Below are positions 45,284 to 54,740 of a DNA stretch of 64,000 nucleotides, piece by piece. The notes beneath the pieces were generated by a model that worked only from the letters and a program-made list of their open reading frames with translations, was not told the origin of the DNA and ran no database searches. The stretch lies in assembly GCF_036697405.1 (NCBI RefSeq), contig NZ_JBAHWA010000001.1, forward strand, positions 372,001 to 436,000, given 5' to 3'. Source of the DNA: Lysobacter sp036697405 (GTDB lineage Bacteria; Pseudomonadota; Gammaproteobacteria; Xanthomonadales; Xanthomonadaceae). The stretch's first letter is position 1. The number at the start of each line of letters is the position of its first letter. The translations under genes were made by a program, and so were the position numbers.

Positions 45284-46351
45284 ATGAGCGGTCAAACACG
45301 GGACTTCCTTAAGGGAGTTTTCAAGAATGGCGATCGGCCGGACGCCGGCAATTTCGCCGACCTTATCGACAGCTTTCTGAACAAGGCCACCGACGGTCTC
45401 GATCTGGATTCCGACGGTACGCTGATGCTGTCGCGCGGGCTGCGGCTCGGCGACAGCGCCGTGGCCAACATCCCCGGCGGGCTGCGCTTCAACGGCGGCC
45501 AAGTGCAGGTCAACAACGGCGCTGGCTGGAGCAACATCGGCGGCAGTGGCGGCGGATTCGCGACGGTGGGCGGTGCGGGCGCGATCGCCTACAGCGCCGG
45601 ACGCGTCGGCATCAACACGGCCGCGGCGGAGCCGGGGGCAAGGCTCGAAGTGGTCCTGGGCGCGAATACCGGGCCCGCCGAACAGGTGCGCTTCGGTAAC
45701 GCGATGGTCGGCAGCGGCGGCGCCGCCTTCAGCTCCTTCGCTGTGTACGGGCACCAGGCGCTGGGGGCGAACGTCACGGCGGTGAACGCCAGCTACGCGC
45801 TGCGACAGTCCAACACCGGCGTGGTGCACCTCAACGCGGCCGCGGGGCAGGTACTGAGCCTGCGCCAGGGCGGCAACTCCGTGCGGCTGGGCATCACCGT
45901 GAACGGCAACGTGGTGGTCGGCTCCGAGTCCGAACTCGCCGGTTCGGGTACGGCCGTGTTCCAAGTCGCCGGCGGCGCGTTCAAGAACGACGGCAACGGC
46001 GCCTGGGCGTTCACCTCCGACGCACGGGTGAAGGAAGAGGTACGCGACCTGGACGCCGGGCTGGCCGAGCTACGCCGCATGCGGCCTGTGCGTTATCGCT
46101 ACAACGGCCTGGCGGGCACCCGCGCCGGTCTCGAAGGCATTGGCGTCCTCGGCCAGGAGATCGAGCAGGTATTGCCGGAGACCGTGGAACGGCTTCCAGC
46201 CGATTCCAACGACGATGGCATGGATGGCCTGCGCGTGTTCAATCCCTCGGCGCTCACCTACGTGCTCATCAACGCGGTGAAGCAACTCGCCGACAAGGTC
46301 GAGACGCTGGAACGCGCGTTGGGCGACGCACAGGCGCAGGCCGCGCGGTGA
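45284..46351 (+). CDS. eCIS tail fibre with S74 self-cleaving chaperone
   Basis: 355 residues. The N-terminus (TRDFLKGVFKNGDRPDAGNF) is the attachment part found on eCIS/phage fibres. The middle is Gly/Asn/Ala-rich beta-repeat. The C-terminal ~110 residues are an intramolecular chaperone of the endosialidase (S74) type: FTSDARVKEEVRDLDAGLAE, MRPVRYRYN, GVLGQEIEQVLPE and a final coiled helix. The Ser of TSDARVK (about residue 245) is the expected cleavage residue. It would trimerise, fold and release its chaperone, giving a short receptor-binding fibre. Its stop overlaps the next start (GTGA). Confidence 0.9.
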   Translation: MSGQTRDFLKGVFKNGDRPDAGNFADLIDSFLNKATDGLDLDSDGTLMLSRGLRLGDSAVANIPGGLRFNGGQVQVNNGAGWSNIGGSGGGFATVGGAGAIAYSAGRVGINTAAAEPGARLEVVLGANTGPAEQVRFGNAMVGSGGAAFSSFAVYGHQALGANVTAVNASYALRQSNTGVVHLNAAAGQVLSLRQGGNSVRLGITVNGNVVVGSESELAGSGTAVFQVAGGAFKNDGNGAWAFTSDARVKEEVRDLDAGLAELRRMRPVRYRYNGLAGTRAGLEGIGVLGQEIEQVLPETVERLPADSNDDGMDGLRVFNPSALTYVLINAVKQLADKVETLERALGDAQAQAAR

Positions 46352-49300
46352 ACGACATGCTGCGCATCTCGGCTGCGCCGCCCGAGCGGGTGAGTCTGGA
46401 CTATTCCAGGCTGCGCGAGGACGGGATGCGGTCGATCCGGCTGTGGGCCAAGGACAGCTGGACGGATCACAACCTCCACGACCCCGGCATCACGCTGCTG
46501 GAGGTCGCCAGCTACGCCATGACCGAGCTGGGGCTGAAGCTGCAGCTCGACATCGCCGATCTGCTGCGCAGCGGCGAGGTCCATGGCGAGGCGGAGTTCG
46601 AACCGGCGCACCGGGTGCTGCCGGTGGGGCCGGTGAACGCGCAGGACCTGCGCGCGCTGCTGCTCGATCATCCGCTGGTCAGCGACGCGCGGATCTTCCA
46701 TCCGGCGGACAACGAGGTCGCGTTCTACGAAGCGGATGCCGATCCACCGCTGACCTACGTGCCACCGCTCCTGGGGCCGGTACGCTCGCGCACCGCCGGG
46801 CTCTACGAGGTGCTGGTGGAGCTCTTCAAACGCGAGCTCAACAGCAATACCTATGCCTTGCCGGTGCTGGCCGCGGGCGATACCTGGGATGTCGAAGTGG
46901 CGCTGCCGTACTGGGACGACCCCGAGGCCGCGCCTTTCCGCCAGCCCGTGGCGCTCGATTCCATCGCCATGGTCCCCGATGCCGGGGAATTCTGGCGCGC
47001 TCTGCCAGAGAACCTCAGCTTCTTCGGCCGCGTTCAGGTGAATTACACGGACATCTCCGGCACCCCGGGCAGCGTGCAAGCCTGGGTGCTGCTGCGCGTG
47101 GTGGAGCGGATCGCGCAGCCGGGCCTGGTGGTGCCGGCCATCCTGGTCGCGGCACGCGCGGCGATCGAATCGAACCTGCCCGGGTCCACGCTGGCGCAGT
47201 TCGCCATGCGCGTACGCGATGCGGCCGCAGCCGTCGCCCAACTGGCCGAATACGTCGACGGCTGGCGCAATCTCGGCGAACAGGCCGTGCGCATCGGATT
47301 GGCGCGCGTGCAGGAGATCGGCGTGAGCGCTCGCCTGGAGGTAACCGGCGACATCGACATCGAAGCCTTGCTGGCGCGCATCTTCATGGACATCGACACG
47401 ATGCTGTCGCCGCATGTGCGTTTCCATTCGCTGGCGGAACGTCGCGCCGTGGAGTCCGACCCCGAAGCGATCTACGACGGCCCCTTGCTGCGCCGGGGCT
47501 TCCTCGACCGCGCCACCAGCGGCCGGGCCGTTCCGGATGTCATCTACACCTCCGACATCCTACGGCTCATCATGCAACGCCGTGGCGCCGGCGGTGCCGA
47601 CGTGGTCACGCAGGAGAACTTGGCGGCGCGTGACATCGTCGCCGTCACCGACCTCACTCTTGCCAACTTCATCAACAACCGGCCCATCACCTCGGGAGCC
47701 GAGGACTGCCTGCACCTGGTGCAGATCGCTCGCTACCGGCCGCGCCTGAGCCTGGCCAAGTCGCGCATCACCGCCGTGCGCAACGACGTCGAGGTGGTCT
47801 ACGACGCCGCGCGGGTGCTCAGCCTGTTCCAGAGCATGCAGGAGCAGGCACTGAACGAGGCCTTCACCGACGATCCATCGCCCGTCTGGCCGGTGGTTGC
47901 CGGCGACGCGCTGCCGGTGGACGACTACACGCCGCTGCAAATGGATCTGCCGGCGCTGTTCGGAACCGGCGACACGCCGCTGCCGGACAGCGCCAGCGTC
48001 GAGCGACACGCCGCCGTCCGTCAGCTCCAGGGCTATCTGCTCCTGTTCGAGCAGTTCCTGGGCGACATGACCGCGCAACTGGGCAATATCAACCGCTTCT
48101 ACTCCGGGAGCGGCGAGGCGGGGACCACCTACTTCACGCGGCCGCCCTTCGACCTGCCGGGCGCGCAGCGGCTGCTGCGGGGATTTCCCGCCGGCGGCGA
48201 CTGGGCCGCCTTTATCGCCGACCCGGACAACGCGGTCGCGCGCGCCTTGCGCGACGCCGCCGAAACCCGCGAGCGCTTGCTCGACCGGCGCAACCGCGTG
48301 CTGGATTACCGGCTCGCGCGCCAGGGCGAAGAGGCCACTGCGCTGGCGCAGGAGGTGCATCGCTGGGCGCGCGTCGAACTGGACGTACGCACTTTGCCGC
48401 CGGCGCAACAGGAAGGCTTGATCGCAGAGCGGCGCGAAGCCGCCAACACACGCCTGCTCCGGCTGAAATCCGCGCTGCTGCGCGAAACGCCCGAGCTCAG
48501 CGCGCTGCGGCTGCTGGCGTTCAGCAACCCCTTCCGACGTGACGCCCAGATTCTCGCCGTCGAAAGCGTCGCGGCAGGCTTCCGCTGGGTGCTGAGCCCG
48601 GACGGCCAGCCGCGTCTGCGCGGCGCGGCTGCCGACGAAACCGAGGTCATGGCCGAAATCTCGGCCGAGCGCGCCTTTGCCTTCGCTGGACGAGCGAGCA
48701 ACTACGCCGGCTTCGACGAGGGGGGCGGCGTTTTCCGGCTGCGGCTTACCGATGGCGGCGGGGCCGCGGCGCAGCCCATCGCGGAGAGCCTCCAGACCTT
48801 CGCCTCGCTGGCCGCCGCGAACGCGGCCGCGCCGGCGCTGGCGGCTGTGTTCGCCGCAGGGCGCACCGAGGCCTCGCTGTCGCCGCTCGAACGTCGAGTG
48901 GCTCATCACAGCGGAATCAGGGATGCGCGCCGGCGCCGCGCACTGCGCCCCATCGGCGACTTCTTCGAGATATTCGACGAGCCCGCGCCGCCAGGGTTCG
49001 TCGGCCGCCGCTGGCGGCTGCGCGAGGCCATGCCCGCGGGGGCGGTGTTGCTGGCCAGCGATGTGCGCTACGACGACACCACGGTGGCAGGCGCTGTAGC
49101 GCTGGCCGAGCAGTCCATCGGCCGCGTGCTCCGCTACGGGCTGGACGAATGGAACTATCGCGTGGTGCCCGCCGCCGGCAATCAGTTCGCGATCGAGCTG
49201 CGCGACCCCACGGAAGTGCTGCTGGCGGTGGGGCCGGGTACCTTCGCCGACGTCGCATCGGCCCAGGCCGGCATCGAAGCCGCGGTCGCGCTGCTGAGCC

Positions 49301-49767
49301 GCGAGTACGGCGCCGAGACGCTCTATCTGCTGGATCACGTGCTGCTGCGGCCGCGCACGAACGCGGACGCATTCCTGTCTTTACCCGAAGGCAAGGGACG
49401 CGAGCGCGACCCCTACAGCCATCGCCTATCCCTGGTGCTGCCATCGGGTTATGCACGCGACTTCGCGCTGGACCCGGCCGTCGCTCCCCGCATCCCGGTA
49501 ACGCCGGATCGCTTCCGCAGCGTGGAGTTCCGCCGGCACGTGGAGGGATTGGTCCAGCGTTGCTGCCCGGCTCATCTGCTGGTGAAGGTGTTCTGGGTGG
49601 ATCGCGAATCGCCGGCCAGCGCCTCGACGGCAAGCTTCGACACTTTCGAGACCCGTTATCACGCCTGGCTGGACACCGTGCTGATCCCGGGCGCGGCGAC
49701 CGCGGACGTATCCGCCGCGCGCAACTCCTTGGTGGAGGCGCTGAACGCGATCGCCAATGGCGCCTAA
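46348..49767 (+). CDS. eCIS large baseplate protein (Afp12/Pvc12-like)
   Basis: 1,139 residues from a GTG overlapping the fibre stop. The N-terminal signature is DYSRLREDGMRSIRLWAKDS with DHNLHDPGITLLEVASYA, characteristic of this eCIS component. The C-terminal part contains LYLLDHVLLRPRTNADAFLS and a region rich in FRSVEFRRHVEGLVQRCCPA near the end. It is thought to form the outer baseplate together with the Afp11-like protein and to hold the fibres. It overlaps the next gene by 11 bp. Confidence 0.88.
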   Translation: MNDMLRISAAPPERVSLDYSRLREDGMRSIRLWAKDSWTDHNLHDPGITLLEVASYAMTELGLKLQLDIADLLRSGEVHGEAEFEPAHRVLPVGPVNAQDLRALLLDHPLVSDARIFHPADNEVAFYEADADPPLTYVPPLLGPVRSRTAGLYEVLVELFKRELNSNTYALPVLAAGDTWDVEVALPYWDDPEAAPFRQPVALDSIAMVPDAGEFWRALPENLSFFGRVQVNYTDISGTPGSVQAWVLLRVVERIAQPGLVVPAILVAARAAIESNLPGSTLAQFAMRVRDAAAAVAQLAEYVDGWRNLGEQAVRIGLARVQEIGVSARLEVTGDIDIEALLARIFMDIDTMLSPHVRFHSLAERRAVESDPEAIYDGPLLRRGFLDRATSGRAVPDVIYTSDILRLIMQRRGAGGADVVTQENLAARDIVAVTDLTLANFINNRPITSGAEDCLHLVQIARYRPRLSLAKSRITAVRNDVEVVYDAARVLSLFQSMQEQALNEAFTDDPSPVWPVVAGDALPVDDYTPLQMDLPALFGTGDTPLPDSASVERHAAVRQLQGYLLLFEQFLGDMTAQLGNINRFYSGSGEAGTTYFTRPPFDLPGAQRLLRGFPAGGDWAAFIADPDNAVARALRDAAETRERLLDRRNRVLDYRLARQGEEATALAQEVHRWARVELDVRTLPPAQQEGLIAERREAANTRLLRLKSALLRETPELSALRLLAFSNPFRRDAQILAVESVAAGFRWVLSPDGQPRLRGAAADETEVMAEISAERAFAFAGRASNYAGFDEGGGVFRLRLTDGGGAAAQPIAESLQTFASLAAANAAAPALAAVFAAGRTEASLSPLERRVAHHSGIRDARRRRALRPIGDFFEIFDEPAPPGFVGRRWRLREAMPAGAVLLASDVRYDDTTVAGAVALAEQSIGRVLRYGLDEWNYRVVPAAGNQFAIELRDPTEVLLAVGPGTFADVASAQAGIEAAVALLSREYGAETLYLLDHVLLRPRTNADAFLSLPEGKGRERDPYSHRLSLVLPSGYARDFALDPAVAPRIPVTPDRFRSVEFRRHVEGLVQRCCPAHLLVKVFWVDRESPASASTASFDTFETRYHAWLDTVLIPGAATADVSAARNSLVEALNAIANGA

Positions 49768-51298
49768 CCGTCACCGTATCCAGCGGCAGGTATTCGAGCT
49801 CACGGTCGGCGATGCCACGGCCGTGCCGGGCATCGAGGAGCAGTTGGCGCGCGCCTGCCGCGAGCCTTTGCTCGCCGGCATGACATCGATGTTCGATGCG
49901 GTGGCGCCAGCGCACGAGCTGCTGCGGCTGGAGCGGCTGGAGATCGACATAGGCCGCATCGAAGGCGACGACTGGGCGCCGGAGTTCGAGCGACGCCTGC
50001 TGACCGAACTGGGGAGGCAACTCCAAAGCCATGCCGCCAAGGCGAAGCGGGAACGAGCCGCGGAGACGGCCGAGGAGGGCGGGGGAGAGTTCGAGGCCTT
50101 CGTATTCTTCCTGCGGCATGGCCGCTTGCCCTGGTGGGGTACGGCCCCGGATTCGGGCTGGTCGAAGGTATTGGAAACGGCCGATGCGCAACGCATCGAA
50201 GCATTGCGTTCCCTCCTGCGCGAGCAACCGCGCGCAGCGACGCGTTTTATCGATGCTTTGGAGGACGAAGCGCTTGAGTCGCTGGTCGCGGACGCCGTCC
50301 CGCTGCGGGATTGCAGGCTCGCATTGCGCGAGCTGCGGCCCTCGGACTCCGCGGCGATGGGTCATCGCTGGCGCCCGAAATTCTGGGCCGCGGTGCTTGC
50401 GTGGTCGATGGCGCCGCGCGGCAGCGCTACCGGCGCCGCGCTGGTTCGCACGCTGTTGGCAGAGCGTTGCAAGCTGGTGATGGAGCGATCGCGCCGGCAA
50501 ACCGGCGCGGCGGGCGGATCCACGGGAGGCGACTCCGCCCCCTTCATCAGGCCGGTGAACCCGGCGATCTTGCCCGCACCCTGGCGCGAGTGGTGCGCGG
50601 CGGCGTTCCAGCAGATGGAAGATGTCGCCCCAGCCGCACCCATCGTGGGCGAGCTTGGACAAGCGACGGCCGCGCCCCAGCAGATGGAAGATGTCGCCCC
50701 AGCCGCATCCGTAGCGAGCGAGCCTGGGCAAGCGACAGCCGCGCCGGCCCGCCAGCGTCGTGAGTCGCGGCTGCGCGAGACCGAGGCCGCGACAGGGGAG
50801 ATCGTCTATCTGCCCTGGGCGGGAATCCTGTTGCTGCACCCCTTCCTCCAGGCCCTGTTCCAAGACCGTGGTTTGCTGGAAGGCCGACGCTTCGTGGACG
50901 ACGAGGCGCGCCAGCGCGGCGCGCAACTGCTCGGCTATCTCGCCACCGGCCATACCGAGCCGCCGGAGTACGAACTGGGCTTCGCCAAGCTGCTCACCGG
51001 TATCGATCTGGAGGCGCCGGTGGAACGCGGCTGGCTCGAGGAGCCGGACATCGCGGCCTGCGGGTCGCTGCTCGAGGCGGTGCTGGGCCATTGGACGGCG
51101 CTGCGCAGCAGTTCGGTCCCGTGGCTGCGCAGCCAGTTCTTCCAGCGCGACGGCAAGCTCGAGACGGTGGATGGCGGTCACCGCGTGACGGTGGAGCGGC
51201 GCGCGCAGGATGTGCTGCTCACGCGTCTGCCCTGGGGCTTCGGCGTGATCGGCCTGCCATGGCTCGACGACAGGATCTTCGTGCGATGGCTGGATTAG
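49757..51298 (+). CDS. contractile injection system tape-measure-family protein
   Basis: 513 residues. The N-terminus (NRHRIQRQVFELTVGDATAV) and a Trp/Arg-rich first half match the CIS_TMP family. The hallmark LPWAGILLLHPFLQALFQDR, followed by RGAQLLGYLATG and LGFAKLLTGIDLE, lies at about residues 350-440, and the end is PWGFGVIGLPWLDDRIFVRW. A Pro/Ala linker near 285-330 contains a 23-residue tandem repeat. Despite the name, its role in length control is not settled. Confidence 0.88.
   Translation: MAPNRHRIQRQVFELTVGDATAVPGIEEQLARACREPLLAGMTSMFDAVAPAHELLRLERLEIDIGRIEGDDWAPEFERRLLTELGRQLQSHAAKAKRERAAETAEEGGGEFEAFVFFLRHGRLPWWGTAPDSGWSKVLETADAQRIEALRSLLREQPRAATRFIDALEDEALESLVADAVPLRDCRLALRELRPSDSAAMGHRWRPKFWAAVLAWSMAPRGSATGAALVRTLLAERCKLVMERSRRQTGAAGGSTGGDSAPFIRPVNPAILPAPWREWCAAAFQQMEDVAPAAPIVGELGQATAAPQQMEDVAPAASVASEPGQATAAPARQRRESRLRETEAATGEIVYLPWAGILLLHPFLQALFQDRGLLEGRRFVDDEARQRGAQLLGYLATGHTEPPEYELGFAKLLTGIDLEAPVERGWLEEPDIAACGSLLEAVLGHWTALRSSSVPWLRSQFFQRDGKLETVDGGHRVTVERRAQDVLLTRLPWGFGVIGLPWLDDRIFVRWLD
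50608..50745 (+). repeat. two tandem 69-bp repeats in the tape-measure-family gene
   Basis: Two in-frame copies (50608-50676 and 50677-50745) encode QQMEDVAPAA plus a variable part ending GQATAAP. The copies differ at several bases, mostly in the middle. They lengthen the flexible linker by 23 residues. Confidence 0.85.
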
Positions 51299-51529
51299 AC
51301 GAGGTTGCGATGAACACGGACACCGGCGACACCGACCTCGCGCGCCATCGGCAGCGCGGCCGGACCGTCGGACGTAGACCGCGATGTCTGCAGTCGACCG
51401 CCGGAGCAGCCGCCCGATCTCCGGGCAGCGGAAACAAGGAGAGTAGCGAGCGTGAGTAGCAGATCGATATCAAGGAACCGCCGACCCAGCGCCGGCCCAT
51501 CAACGTCAGCGTCCAAATAGGAGTGACCC
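51299..51529. other. gap with one doubtful small ORF
   Basis: 231 bp between the tape-measure-family gene and the VWD gene. An ATG at 51310, with GAGG upstream, opens a 49-residue Arg/Gly-rich frame to 51459 that looks compositional rather than conserved. A good AGGAG site just before 51530 serves the VWD gene. Confidence 0.4.
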
Positions 51530-53020
51530 ATGAAAGCAACCAGAGAGAAGTCCAGCAGGACCTGGCAGTTAGGTTTGCCAGCGATCATGATGATGGTCGC
51601 CGCCACCAGCGGCAGCCCTGGCGTGGCGCGGGCGGATGCGCAGGACCTGATCATCCCGTGCGCCGACTTCGAATACTCGTATGCGGCGAAGCCGGGCGAG
51701 GTGATCTCGCCGACGGACATCGAGACCAACAAGGACGCGTACTGGGAGTTCACCAATTCGGGCGGCAACCTGGCCTGCACCGGCGCGAGCCCGTACACCT
51801 GTGCCGGCCTCACGGTGACGGTGCCTGCACCGGATGTCATCCACCCGTCGGCTACCAAGACCACGATCACCGGCACCGCGGCAGGGTTGGGCGAGCAGGA
51901 CCAGTTCAGCCTGAAAACCACTGACGCCGCCGACACCTCCAAGACCTGCAAGGGCACCTATCTGTTCCGCGTCACCGCCAACGGCGGCGGTTGGGGCGAA
52001 CCACACCTGAACACCGTCAACGGCATGCACTACGACTTCCAGAGTGCCGGCGAATTCACCGCGCTGCGCGAGGATCGACTGGAAATCCAGACACGCCAGA
52101 CCGCGGTGCCCACAGCCACCGTCCCCGTCAATGGCTGCGTCGCGGTATACACGGCCGTGGCTGCTCGCGTGGGCAGCAGCCGGGTCACCCTGCAGCCCAA
52201 CCCGAACGTCGAGGAATCGCGCAATGGCATGGAGCTTCGCGTCAATGGCAAGCTGGTGCAGTTGTCGGACGCCGGCATCGTGCTCAGCGCCAACAGCAGT
52301 ACGTCCGGCAAGGCGACGGGCGGGATCGACGGGCACATCCGAAAGGCCGCCAACGGCGCCATCGAGATCATCGACGCGCGCGGCACTCAGCTCGTGGCCA
52401 CGCCGCTTTTCTGGGGCGGGCCGAACATCTGGTACCTGAACGTGAACGTTTACCAGACTTCGGCTACCCGGGGAACGATGGGTGTTGTCCCCGAAGGTAG
52501 TTGGATTCCGGCGTTGCCCGATGGCACGTCACTCGGACCCATGCCCGAGTCCACCGACCAGCGCTACCAGGACTTGTACGAAAAATTCGCCGATGCCTGG
52601 CGAGTGACGGATACCACCAGTCTGTTCGACTACGCGCCGGGCACCAACACCGCCACTTTCACCCTCGATGAGTGGCCGCGCAACTCACCGCAGTCCTGCG
52701 ACCTGGCCGGGCAGACGTCGGTGCAGCCTGCCACAGAAGCCGTCGCGCAGGCCGCGTGCGCGGCGGTCACCGATTCGGTGCAGAAGGCCGACTGCGTGTA
52801 CGACGTCAAAGTCACGGGTCACCAGGGCTTCGGCAAGAGCTACGAGATCATGCAGGCCTTCAAGCCCATCGGCACCGGTACCTGGTACAGCCCCGCGCCG
52901 CCCACGGTCACGCAGCCCCCGTCCACCGATGGCGGCTGGGCCGAACTGCTCAAGAAGTGGTGGTGGCTGATCCTGGTGCTGATTCTGATCCTGCTGTTCC
53001 TGCTGTTCAGGAAGAAGTAG
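51530..53020 (+). CDS. exported, membrane-anchored von Willebrand D protein of the eCIS
   Basis: 496 residues. Signal peptide at about 1-36 (LPAIMMMVAATSGSPGVARA). An N-terminal beta domain contains Cys pairs. A VWD-type domain follows from about 152, with the telltale GEPHLNTVNGMHYDFQSAGE and EIQTRQT strand pattern. A Cys-containing region then leads to a Pro/Thr linker and a C-terminal TM helix (WWWLILVLILILLFLLF) ending in RKK. Topology: most of the protein outside the inner membrane, tail inside. It lies within the eCIS operon between structural genes and the ATPase, so it may hold the particle at the envelope or act at release. The specific role is inference. Confidence 0.8.
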   Translation: MKATREKSSRTWQLGLPAIMMMVAATSGSPGVARADAQDLIIPCADFEYSYAAKPGEVISPTDIETNKDAYWEFTNSGGNLACTGASPYTCAGLTVTVPAPDVIHPSATKTTITGTAAGLGEQDQFSLKTTDAADTSKTCKGTYLFRVTANGGGWGEPHLNTVNGMHYDFQSAGEFTALREDRLEIQTRQTAVPTATVPVNGCVAVYTAVAARVGSSRVTLQPNPNVEESRNGMELRVNGKLVQLSDAGIVLSANSSTSGKATGGIDGHIRKAANGAIEIIDARGTQLVATPLFWGGPNIWYLNVNVYQTSATRGTMGVVPEGSWIPALPDGTSLGPMPESTDQRYQDLYEKFADAWRVTDTTSLFDYAPGTNTATFTLDEWPRNSPQSCDLAGQTSVQPATEAVAQAACAAVTDSVQKADCVYDVKVTGHQGFGKSYEIMQAFKPIGTGTWYSPAPPTVTQPPSTDGGWAELLKKWWWLILVLILILLFLLFRKK

Positions 53021-53032
53021 CCGGAGCGGAAC

Positions 53033-53878
53033 ATGGGTGATCCAAGATCACGCGCGAAACCGATGCCGGGCGGATATTCTCTCCGCCCGGCATCGCTGCT
53101 GTGGGCCTTGTCCGCCTTGCTGTCGGCCGGCAACGCTTGGTCGGCGCCGCAGGACATCGACTTCGAACTAGATTGCGCGCAACTGCCGACGCATGTCTTC
53201 CTGGCCAAGGCGGGCACCGCCTTCGACTCCCGCATCGAGCTGCTCAACAGCCAGGGCGATCGCAGGTTCTGGGCGTTCGGCAACGCGCCGACCGGCACCA
53301 GCCCGGGCGCCCGCTGCGAGGAACGAACCGCCGGCGCCGAGTTCCGCTGCAATGGCCTGGCGCTGCGCTTGCCGACCGGATCTCCGAAGACGCCGGTGCC
53401 GGATTCCGAATCCGCACGGATTTCCGGAACGCCGTCGCTCGAAGGAAGCTTCAGTTTCAGCCTGGTCGTGGGTTCCGAAAAAAACGGCGGCGCCACCTGC
53501 AGCCGAACCTATCTACTGTCGATAGCGCCGGCCGTGGTCGACACGCAGCCGCCCACCGCGCCGGCCGGCTTCGTGGCGCAGTTCAGGTTCGGCGCGCCCT
53601 TGACCAGGATGACCGTGGACCTTTCCTGGCAGGCCGCCACCGACGATTCCGGCGTGGTGCGCTACGAGATCCAGCGCTGCGACGGGGAGTTCTGCCCGGA
53701 TTTCAGAACACTGAAGTCGGTCGCCACGACACGCGCCTCGGATTCCGAGAACCTGCGCTTCGATGTCGGCTACCGCTATCGTGTGCGCGCCTTCGATCGC
53801 GCGGGCAACGCCAGCGAGTTCTCCAGCATCTCGCTGGTGCAAACCCCCGCCGAAGGTCCACCGGGCCGTCCTCACTAG
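53033..53878 (+). CDS. exported FnIII-domain protein of the eCIS
   Basis: 281 residues, GGAG site upstream; an ATG at 53063 is an alternative start. The signal peptide is SLLWALSALLSAGNAWSA. Residues about 45-160 are a beta-rich domain with four Cys (FELDCAQLP, ARCEERTAG, FRCNGLAL, TCSRTYLL). Residues about 172-275 are a fibronectin type III domain (PPTAPAGF, VDLSWQAATDDSGVVRYEIQ, YRYRVRAFDRAGN). It is probably periplasmic or on the outer surface and may pair with the VWD protein encoded 12 bp upstream. Confidence 0.78.
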   Translation: MGDPRSRAKPMPGGYSLRPASLLWALSALLSAGNAWSAPQDIDFELDCAQLPTHVFLAKAGTAFDSRIELLNSQGDRRFWAFGNAPTGTSPGARCEERTAGAEFRCNGLALRLPTGSPKTPVPDSESARISGTPSLEGSFSFSLVVGSEKNGGATCSRTYLLSIAPAVVDTQPPTAPAGFVAQFRFGAPLTRMTVDLSWQAATDDSGVVRYEIQRCDGEFCPDFRTLKSVATTRASDSENLRFDVGYRYRVRAFDRAGNASEFSSISLVQTPAEGPPGRPH

Positions 53879-53885
53879 GTGGCAG

Positions 53886-54728
53886 ATGAGCAAGCGCAAA
53901 CGCAGGCAAGTCGAGGGCACGCAGAACCGCGACGCGGCGTTCTTCAAGCCGCAGGGCGGGAGCGATCCCTTCTTCAAGCCCATTGCGGCCGGCGGTGCGC
54001 CGACGGTGCAGAAGGAGGACGCGCCCGCCGCCGGAGCCGAGGAAGAAAAGAAGGATCCGATCACCGAAGGGCTCAAGACCGCCGGCGAAAAACTCGCCGA
54101 GAACGAGTCGTTCAAGAAGTGGTACGAGCCGCGGCTCGCGAGCCTGAAGTACACGCTGTGGGACAGGGCCAGCCCCATGGAGAAGGCGGCGATGCTGAGC
54201 TTCCTCGGCGTGAACCTGGGCGTGGCCGGCCTCGCGTTCGCGTCCAATCCGCAACTGCGCGAGAGCCTCTCGGGGGTGAACATAGGCAAGCCCTTGGGAT
54301 GGATCCCGTACTCGCCCATCAACGGCTTCAGCTACAAGCTGCCCGGCGCAGGCAAGAAAGACACCGAGTTCTCCGCGGATTTCACCTTGAATCCCTACCT
54401 GAATTTGTGGAAGAACCGTCCGTCGTTCGTTCCGTCGGCGGCCACGTTCGGCTTCGAGTCGAGCTACGACCCCACGGGCAAGGGCTTCAGCCTCACCGGC
54501 GGGAAGTTCGGTCTCGACTTCTTCGGCGGCGCATTGAAGGCGGAAGGCAAGACGTTCAAGTCATTGAGTCCGTACCCGATGATGGTGCCGGGCATGGGGC
54601 CGGGATACGAACCGACCTGGCTTATGAACCAGACGCCGGGCATGCCTGACCTCAAGCAGCAGGGATTCCAGATCATGCTGAGCGCCGACTTGTTGAGGCT
54701 GTTTCCCGGGCTAAGGAAGAGATTTTGA
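53886..54728 (+). CDS. eCIS-associated protein with FF-motif N-terminus, possible cargo
   Basis: 280 residues from the ATG at 53886; a longer frame overlaps the FnIII gene and is rejected. The first ~45 residues are basic and disordered, with AAFFKPQ, DPFFKP and VQKE motifs that resemble the N-termini of DUF4157 proteins. The middle has a helical pair (EKLAENESFKKWYEPRLASL). The C-terminal half alternates as amphipathic beta strands (FGFESSYDPTGKGFSLTGGK). No signal peptide. It sits just before the DUF4157 gene and shares its N-terminal style, so I suggest it is loaded into or attached to the particle. Family unknown. Confidence 0.55.
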   Translation: MSKRKRRQVEGTQNRDAAFFKPQGGSDPFFKPIAAGGAPTVQKEDAPAAGAEEEKKDPITEGLKTAGEKLAENESFKKWYEPRLASLKYTLWDRASPMEKAAMLSFLGVNLGVAGLAFASNPQLRESLSGVNIGKPLGWIPYSPINGFSYKLPGAGKKDTEFSADFTLNPYLNLWKNRPSFVPSAATFGFESSYDPTGKGFSLTGGKFGLDFFGGALKAEGKTFKSLSPYPMMVPGMGPGYEPTWLMNQTPGMPDLKQQGFQIMLSADLLRLFPGLRKRF

Positions 54729-54740
54729 GCTGGCCACAAT

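Noticed and set aside
48917..51181. 754-residue minus-strand ORF
   Set aside because: Spans the Afp12-like and tape-measure-family genes on the other strand; Arg-rich shadow.
51310..51459. 49-residue ORF with a GAGG site upstream
   Set aside because: Arg/Gly-rich composition and no recognisable feature; kept only as a remark on the gap.
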